This document shows, piece after piece, positions 59,162 to 64,000 of a stretch of DNA of 64,000 nucleotides. Origin of the DNA: Streptomyces olivochromogenes. GTDB lineage: Bacteria > Actinomycetota > Actinomycetes > Streptomycetales > Streptomycetaceae. The DNA lies in assembly GCF_021538895.1 (NCBI RefSeq), contig NZ_JADDRL010000046.1:1-64000 (forward strand), read 5' to 3'. The notes under the pieces are model-generated. The model had not been told where the DNA came from and did no database searches. It was given only the letters and a program-made list of their open reading frames with translations. How positions within the stretch are numbered: position 1 is the stretch's first letter; every line of letters begins with the position of its first letter. Both the position numbers and the translations under genes were made by a program.

Positions 59162-59918
59162 ACCCTGACGGTACCCGGAGAGCGGGACAGGGTGATCCAC
59201 TGCCTGTGTGATCCAACGAGCGCTCGATACGACCCGACGCCGGAGACGTACTGGCGCTCAGGTCGGCATCCGTCTCATCTGACCGCTGCCCTGGTCCCAA
59301 GGCACGAGGGCAGCCGCGGGTGCCGGGGTGGCTTCGCGGGTCGCGTGAGCACCCCGCGGTTGCGTCCAGGGAAGTGGTGTACGGGTCCGACCTGATCCGG
59401 GGTTTGCTCCGGCATCGGGATGAGGTCCGCATGGACGCGGTCTTGCTGTGCTCCGGCTCGCCGTTCTCGACGGCGTGGGGAGGGCAGCGGTGACGATGCG
59501 GGTGCGGTGGCTGAAGTGGAGCAGAGGGCGGGTGACGTACACGGCAGACGAGGGCTGTGGCCTTCACGGGATGCACCCGAGGCGAGGGAGCGTGCCCCAC
59601 GGGTCTTTGCGTGATGGAGATTGGTCCGGTTCGCGTGTGACGTGACGTCATGTCCCTTGGCCATCCCGCGAAGCGGTTCAGGCACGGCCTCGATGATCAT
59701 GTAGGGGTCGAGTTCGTTGATCACCGAGCGAGCCCGTGCCTGCCCCTGTTCCCTCATACCCGCCGTGCTGGAGCAGCTGGCTGTCCAACAGCCGGCGCCG
59801 AGGCTCCACCTGGCGCGCCAGACCGTCATACCTTCTTCACCGCGGGTACCCGGCCTCGCCGAGACAGGCGCGAACCGCATTGCAGGTCCTGCCGCCGTCC
59901 CGAGGTGTCCCGTCCAGC
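59162..59918. other. 757-base region, no gene recognised
   Basis: Between RNase J and the ThDP-enzyme stop. Several open frames exist but none has a recognisable family, start context or consistent codon bias. It may contain decayed sequence. The first 60 bases should include the RNase J promoter. Confidence 0.4.
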
Positions 59919-61568
59919 TCAGAAGGGGCCGTGCAGAGTGCCCAGTCTGTCGGTCAGCCGCAGGTTCTCGGAGTAGTCGACGGGGCAGGCGATCACGGAC
60001 ACCGCGTCGTCGTTGAGAGCGCGGCGCAGTACGGACAGGAGTTGGCCGGCGGTCTCCACGCGGTAGCCGCGTGCGCCGAAGCTCTCGGCATAGGCGACCA
60101 GGTCCGGGTTGGTGAACCTGGTGTGGCTGTGGCGGCCGAGTTCCAGTTCCATCTTCCAGGTGATCAGCCCGTACTCCTCGTCCACCAGGACGAGGACGAC
60201 CAGGGGGATGCGCTCGCGGACGGCGGTCTCCAGTTCCTGGGAGTTCATCAGGAACGAGCCGTCGCCCATCATGGCCAGGACGCGCCGATCCGGCCGGGCC
60301 AGCTTGGCGGCGATGGCGCCCGGCAGTGCGAAGCCCATGGTGGACAGGCCGTTGGAGACCAGGCAAGTGTCCGGTTCGTAGGTCGGGTAGAGGCGGGCCA
60401 TCCACATCTTCCCGGCGCCGGTGTCGGCGAGCACGATGTCGTGGCGGTCCAGCGCGGTGCGGACATCGGTGACCACGCGTTGCGGCACCAAGGGGAACGC
60501 GTCACTGTCGCGTCCGTACTGGAATTCTTCGTCGAGCAGGGTACGGATCTTCTCGCTGCTTCCCGAGTCGAATGTGAGCCCGTCGGGCAGTGCTGCCGCC
60601 AGTGCGTCCAGCGCCTGCGAGGGATCCCCTTTGACGCCCACTGCCACCGGGTAGTGGGCGTCCACCTCGGCGGGGAAGCGGTGCACGTGAAGGATCCGCT
60701 TGTCGCCGTTCGGATTGATCTTGACCGGGTCGAACTCCTGGATCTCGTAGCCCACGCAGATCAGTAGGTCGGCCGCGTCGAGGCCGAAGTTGCCGTAGTC
60801 GTGGCGCATGAAGCCGATCGCGCCGAGAGCGTTCGGGTGATCGTCGGGGAAGACGCCCTTGCCGTGGAACGTGGTCGCGACCGGGATGTTCAACCGCTCG
60901 GCGAAACGCACCAGGGCGGCCGAGGCCCCGGCTCTGGTGGCACCGTGGCCCGCCAGCACGACGGGGTGCCGTGCGGTGGTGAGCACCTCGACCGCCCGCT
61001 CGATCTGGAAGGAGGACGGCGCGTCGGCGCGCACCGCGTCGATCTGCAAGGGGGCCAGCGGCTCGGCCGGACGCTCTGCTTCGATGTCCTCCGGCACGGC
61101 CAGAAACACGGCGCCAGGGCGCTCGCTCTGCGCGGTCTTGAACGCCTTGCGCGTCATCTCCGGCACCGCGTCCGGACACGCGATCTGGGCCGCCCACTGG
61201 GTGACGGGAGCGAACATCGACACCAGGTCGATGACCTGGTGCGACTCCTTGTGGGTACGACGCAGCGACCCCTGCGCGGCCAGGGCCACCATCGGCGCGC
61301 TGTTCGTCAGGGCGTCCCCAGTACCCAGCAGCAGATTGATCGCGCCGGGCCCCAGCGTCGCCGAACACACCCCGGCCCGGCCGGTCAGCCGCCCGTAGAT
61401 CTCCGCCATGAACGAGGCGGCCTGCGCGTGGCGCACCAGGACGTACCGGATACCGGAGCCGTTCAGTGCGTCGACGAAGCGGATGTTCTCCTCGCCGGGG
61501 ATCCCGAAGACGTACTCCACGCCCTCGGCCCGCAGACAACGCACCAACAGGTGCGCGACGTCCTCCAC
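59919..61568 (-). CDS. acetolactate-synthase-like ThDP enzyme, catalytic Glu replaced
   Basis: 549 residues if started at GTG 61568, which matches the usual N-terminus (EDVAHLLVRCLRAEGVEYVF-GIPGEEN); ATG 61685 would add 39 unrelated residues. The three domains of the ALS/AlsS family are complete: PYR (GRAGVCSATLGPGAINLLLG), central FAD-like (PVVLAGHGATRAGASAALV) and PP with the ThDP motif GDGSFLMNSQELETAVRERI. The Glu that activates ThDP in RHEQ-type motifs is Ala48 here (LVRHAQAASFM). Divergent from an FMN reductase gene about 220 bases away. Confidence 0.85.
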   Translation of the reverse strand: MEDVAHLLVRCLRAEGVEYVFGIPGEENIRFVDALNGSGIRYVLVRHAQAASFMAEIYGRLTGRAGVCSATLGPGAINLLLGTGDALTNSAPMVALAAQGSLRRTHKESHQVIDLVSMFAPVTQWAAQIACPDAVPEMTRKAFKTAQSERPGAVFLAVPEDIEAERPAEPLAPLQIDAVRADAPSSFQIERAVEVLTTARHPVVLAGHGATRAGASAALVRFAERLNIPVATTFHGKGVFPDDHPNALGAIGFMRHDYGNFGLDAADLLICVGYEIQEFDPVKINPNGDKRILHVHRFPAEVDAHYPVAVGVKGDPSQALDALAAALPDGLTFDSGSSEKIRTLLDEEFQYGRDSDAFPLVPQRVVTDVRTALDRHDIVLADTGAGKMWMARLYPTYEPDTCLVSNGLSTMGFALPGAIAAKLARPDRRVLAMMGDGSFLMNSQELETAVRERIPLVVLVLVDEEYGLITWKMELELGRHSHTRFTNPDLVAYAESFGARGYRVETAGQLLSVLRRALNDDAVSVIACPVDYSENLRLTDRLGTLHGPF

Positions 61569-61786
61569 TGCTGCCGTGTCCGCGACTCGCTCGAGCCTTC
61601 GGTACCCATGAGACGAACGTAGGCATGGCCACCGGTCCCGGCCACTCGTCGGCAGCCGACCGGGGGCGCGGAACGCCGGAACCATTCGGAGGCGTTGCGG
61701 TAGCGGCTGCCGCGGTCGACATCCAGGCTGGGCACAGTGGACGAGTCGCCGCGCACTGTGCGGCGGCAGGGCTCCGGGAGGACCGT

Positions 61787-62524
61787 GTGACTACTTCGTC
61801 GCCCGCTACCGACGCACCGTCGGCCCGGTACGACGACCTACGTGCCCTGGTGTTCAACTGCACCTTGAAGCGCTCGCCGGAGACGAGCAACACCGAGGGG
61901 CTGATCGACCGGAGCACCGCCATCCTGGATGCGCAGGGCGTGCACGTCGACGTCGTACGGGCGGTGGACCACGACATCGCCACAGGAGTGTGGCCCGACA
62001 TGCGCGAGCACGGCTGGGAGACGGACGCCTGGCCCGACCTGTACCAGCAGGTCCTGGCAGCCGACATCCTCGTGCTGGCCGGCCCCATCTGGCTGGGCGA
62101 CAACAGCTCCGTGACGAAGCAGGTGATCGAACGCCTCTACGCATGCTCCAGCCTGCTCAACGACGCCGGCCAGTACGCCTACTACGGCCGCGTCGGCGGC
62201 TGCCTGATCACCGGCAACGAAGACGGCGTCAAACACTGCGCCATGAACGTCCTCTACAGCCTCCAGCACCTGGGCTACACCATCCCGCCGCAAGCGGACG
62301 CCGGATGGATCGGCGAAGCCGGCCCCGGCCCCTCCTACCTCGATCCCGGCTCGGGCGGCCCGGAGAACGACTTCACCAACCGCAACACCACCTTCATGAC
62401 CTGGAACCTGCTCCACCTGGCCCGGACGCTGAAGGACCTGGGCGGCATCCCCGCCTACGGCAACCAGCGCACCGCCTGGGACGCCGGCTGCCGCCGCGAC
62501 TACGAAAACCCCGAGCACCGGTAG
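61787..62524 (+). CDS. NAD(P)H-dependent FMN reductase / flavodoxin-fold protein
   Basis: 245 residues from GTG 61787, with GGGAGG five bases upstream. The flavodoxin-like fold shows LRALVFNCTLKRSPETSNTE (FMN phosphate loop), HVDVVRAVDHDIATGV, ADILVLAGPIWLGDNSSVTK and QVIERLYACSSLLNDAGQYA, and GGCLITGNEDGVKHCAMNVL. It is the longer, 240-residue branch of FMN_red proteins. It would supply reduced flavin or reduce quinones. It is transcribed away from the ThDP enzyme and leads into a methyltransferase gene 215 bases later. Confidence 0.88.
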   Translation: MTTSSPATDAPSARYDDLRALVFNCTLKRSPETSNTEGLIDRSTAILDAQGVHVDVVRAVDHDIATGVWPDMREHGWETDAWPDLYQQVLAADILVLAGPIWLGDNSSVTKQVIERLYACSSLLNDAGQYAYYGRVGGCLITGNEDGVKHCAMNVLYSLQHLGYTIPPQADAGWIGEAGPGPSYLDPGSGGPENDFTNRNTTFMTWNLLHLARTLKDLGGIPAYGNQRTAWDAGCRRDYENPEHR

Positions 62525-62739
62525 CGCGATGCCGATGGCAAATGGCGGACGGCCGTCGGGTTCGGCCCCACGCAGTGGGCCGGCGCGCCGGGGACCGGAG
62601 GAGAAGCGCGTACGGGAGCGGCTGAGGCGCGTGCGTGCCGGTGGGGAGGCTGCGGCGGCGTCGCGATCAGACTTCGCCGCGCCTGGCGAGCCGACCGCGA
62701 CGACGAGGACCTGCCCGCCACAGGTCATGGCACCACACC

Positions 62740-63504
62740 ATGACCACCGACGAGGACAAGCCGTACGGCACCGAGCAGGGCCCCTACGCGCTGGCCCTGC
62801 GACCCGGCCGTGGACCGGTGTATCTGCGGCTGGTCGACGGGCGCCGGATCCGGATGCCCGTGTACCGCTGGCACGAGCAGCCCACAGCAGCCGACACGAC
62901 CGTGCTGGAACGCTGCGTCGGCCCGGTCCTGGATGTCGGCTGCGGGCCGGGCCGGATGTGCAGAGAGCTGCTGAGCTGGGGAGTCTTCGCTCTCGGGGTC
63001 GACATCGCACCTCACGCGGTCGCACTCACCACCGCCCAGGGCGGGCTCGCGCTGCGCCGGTCGGTCTTCGACTGTCTGCCGGCCGAGAGCGGCTGGCAGA
63101 CGGTTCTGCTCATCGACGGCAACATCGGCATCGGAGGCGATCCGCACAGCTTGCTGCACCGCTGTGGTGGACTCATGGCCCCATTGGGACGCCTCGTCAT
63201 CGAGGTCGACCCCGATGACATCGAGGAGCTGTGCACGGCGCGGTTCGAGGACCTCCAGGGCCACAGCGGTCCGCCTTTCCCCTGGGCACGGCTGGGACGA
63301 CGCGCGCTCCACAGGGTCGCCGAGGACCTCGCCCTCAGCATCACCGACCAGTGGACGAGCGGGCACCGCTGTTTCCTCACCCTGGCTCGTCGGAGATCTC
63401 AACCCACAACGACATACGAGGAAGGGGACAATCTCAATGAAAGCCATTGTGGTAACCGACCAGGCCGCGGGAACGGCCGGGATGACGCTGACGGAGCGGC
63501 CTGA
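62740..63504 (+). CDS. class I SAM-dependent methyltransferase
   Basis: 254 residues from ATG 62740. Residues 1-60 are a polar cap; motif I is VLDVGCGPGRMCRELLSWGV and the following acidic residue is in ALGVDIAPHAVAL. Later strands (VLLIDGNIGIGGDPHSLLHR, GRLVIEVDPDD) and SGHRCFLTLARR complete the fold. It belongs to the small SdmB/Methyltransf_25-like group of Streptomyces, substrate unknown. Its 3' end overlaps the next gene by 68 bases, so the last 20 residues may not be native, and the two genes are probably co-transcribed. Confidence 0.82.
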   Translation: MTTDEDKPYGTEQGPYALALRPGRGPVYLRLVDGRRIRMPVYRWHEQPTAADTTVLERCVGPVLDVGCGPGRMCRELLSWGVFALGVDIAPHAVALTTAQGGLALRRSVFDCLPAESGWQTVLLIDGNIGIGGDPHSLLHRCGGLMAPLGRLVIEVDPDDIEELCTARFEDLQGHSGPPFPWARLGRRALHRVAEDLALSITDQWTSGHRCFLTLARRRSQPTTTYEEGDNLNESHCGNRPGRGNGRDDADGAA

Positions 63505-64000
63505 GCCGTCCGCAGCGATCAACGACGTCATCGTTGAGATTCATGCATCGGGCTTCGTCCCGACTGAGATGGAGTGGCCATCGACCTGGACTGATCGCGC
63601 CGGCCGTGACAAGACACCGTCGATCCCCGGCCACGAGCTGGCCGGAGTGGTCACTGCTCTCGGCTACGGCACGACGGGGCTGTCGGTCGGGCAGCGGGTG
63701 TTCGGCCTCGCCGACTGGCACCGCGACGGCACCCTGGCGGAGTACGTGGCGATCGAAGCACGCAACCTCGCAGCGCTGCCCGGCGACGTCGCCTTCACGG
63801 TAGGCGCGTCCCTGCCGATCTCAGGTCTGACCGCATGGCAGGGGCTGTTCCAGCACGGCCGCCTGCAGGCCGGCCAGACCGTCCTCGCCCATGGCGCGGC
63901 CGGGGCAGTCGGAACGATGGTCACCCAGCTCGCACGTGAGACCGGCGCTTACGTCATCGGCACCGGCCGCGCCGCCGACCGTGAGAAGGCACTCGACTTC
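63437..64000 (+). CDS. MDR-family NADP-dependent oxidoreductase (partial, runs off window)
   Basis: 188 residues are visible from ATG 63437 (AGGGGA eight bases upstream). The medium-chain dehydrogenase fold is clear: MKAIVVTDQAAGTAGMTLTE, IPGHELAGVVTALGYGTTGL, GQRVFGLADWHRDGTLAEYV, and the start of the Rossmann domain (GQTVLAHGAAGAVGTMVTQL). The structural and catalytic zinc Cys sets are lacking in this part, as in quinone oxidoreductase-type members. It overlaps the methyltransferase gene, suggesting a common operon with the flavin reductase. The C-terminus lies beyond position 64000. Confidence 0.88.
   Translation, partial: MKAIVVTDQAAGTAGMTLTERPEPSAAINDVIVEIHASGFVPTEMEWPSTWTDRAGRDKTPSIPGHELAGVVTALGYGTTGLSVGQRVFGLADWHRDGTLAEYVAIEARNLAALPGDVAFTVGASLPISGLTAWQGLFQHGRLQAGQTVLAHGAAGAVGTMVTQLARETGAYVIGTGRAADREKALDF

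Noticed and set aside
59275..60405. 376-codon minus-strand frame between RNase J and the ThDP enzyme
   Set aside because: Its first part is an out-of-frame reading of the ThDP enzyme gene and the rest is low-complexity; no gene could be supported.
61838..63025. 395-codon minus-strand open frame
   Set aside because: Antisense to the FMN reductase and methyltransferase genes, which carry clear motifs.

Overview
The window looks like an accessory stretch of a Streptomyces (or very close actinomycete) chromosome. The supports are very high GC with strong GC bias in third codon positions, many GTG/TTG starts behind GGAGG-type ribosome sites, and families typical of that genus: a SCO2400-like zinc-ribbon protein, a SCO5918-family protein, DUF3455, DUF6233, DUF6234 and DUF6924 proteins, baeRF/Vms1-like, lamin-tail and MerR-like small regulators. 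No replication origin, rRNA or CRISPR array was seen; the one tRNA is an initiator tRNA-fMet.

Layout. 1-6.5 kb: decayed IS4 and IS6 transposases, the 3' end of an SGNH esterase with a fascin-like tail, a DUF3455 secreted protein, a frameshifted HNH nuclease, tRNA-fMet, a lipoprotein and two small secreted-protein genes. 6.9-13.7 kb: a seven-repeat FG-GAP secreted protein, an M55 D-aminopeptidase, a thioredoxin-fold lipoprotein and a cytochrome P450. 13.8-24 kb: ISAzo13- and IS5-type transposases next to a tyrosinase remnant, a membrane-anchored esterase, a Ser/Thr kinase and small hypotheticals. 24-32 kb: intact regulatory modules, namely DUF6924 and DUF6234 genes, a LysR gene divergent from a beta-lactamase-fold gene followed by a Tat-exported metallo-beta-lactamase-fold protein, and a TetR gene divergent from an ABC exporter (ATPase plus FtsX-type permease) with two near-identical 17-bp operator candidates. 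32-45 kb: a second Ser/Thr kinase, an IS200/IS605 zone with an intact TnpB, CcbP-like, baeRF/Vms1-like, PEBP and THEP1 genes, and a large secreted NucA/NucB-domain protein. 45-49.7 kb: two decayed IS1380 copies bracketing an M48 peptidase and its overlapping partner, then a secreted cyclophilin. 50.7-59.2 kb: an RNA-metabolism island with two nearly identical cold-shock proteins, a DEAD-box helicase, a CBS-domain gene, a SCO5918-family protein, a MerR-like gene with a ~660-nt leader full of GCAGT motifs, and an RNase J. 59.9-64 kb: an acetolactate-synthase-like ThDP enzyme lacking the usual catalytic Glu, divergent from an FMN reductase, a methyltransferase and an MDR oxidoreductase that runs off the window.

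How it works together. Much of the window is mosaic: at least ten different transposase remnants and many frameshifted genes point to repeated insertion and decay. Against that background the clearly selected blocks are the TetR/ABC exporter unit, the LysR/beta-lactamase/MBL unit, the cold-shock/helicase/RNase J block and the ThDP enzyme/flavin reductase block. The two most unusual sequence signals are the GCAGT-rich leader at 55.4-56.0 kb and the twin TetR operators at 31.35-31.44 kb.
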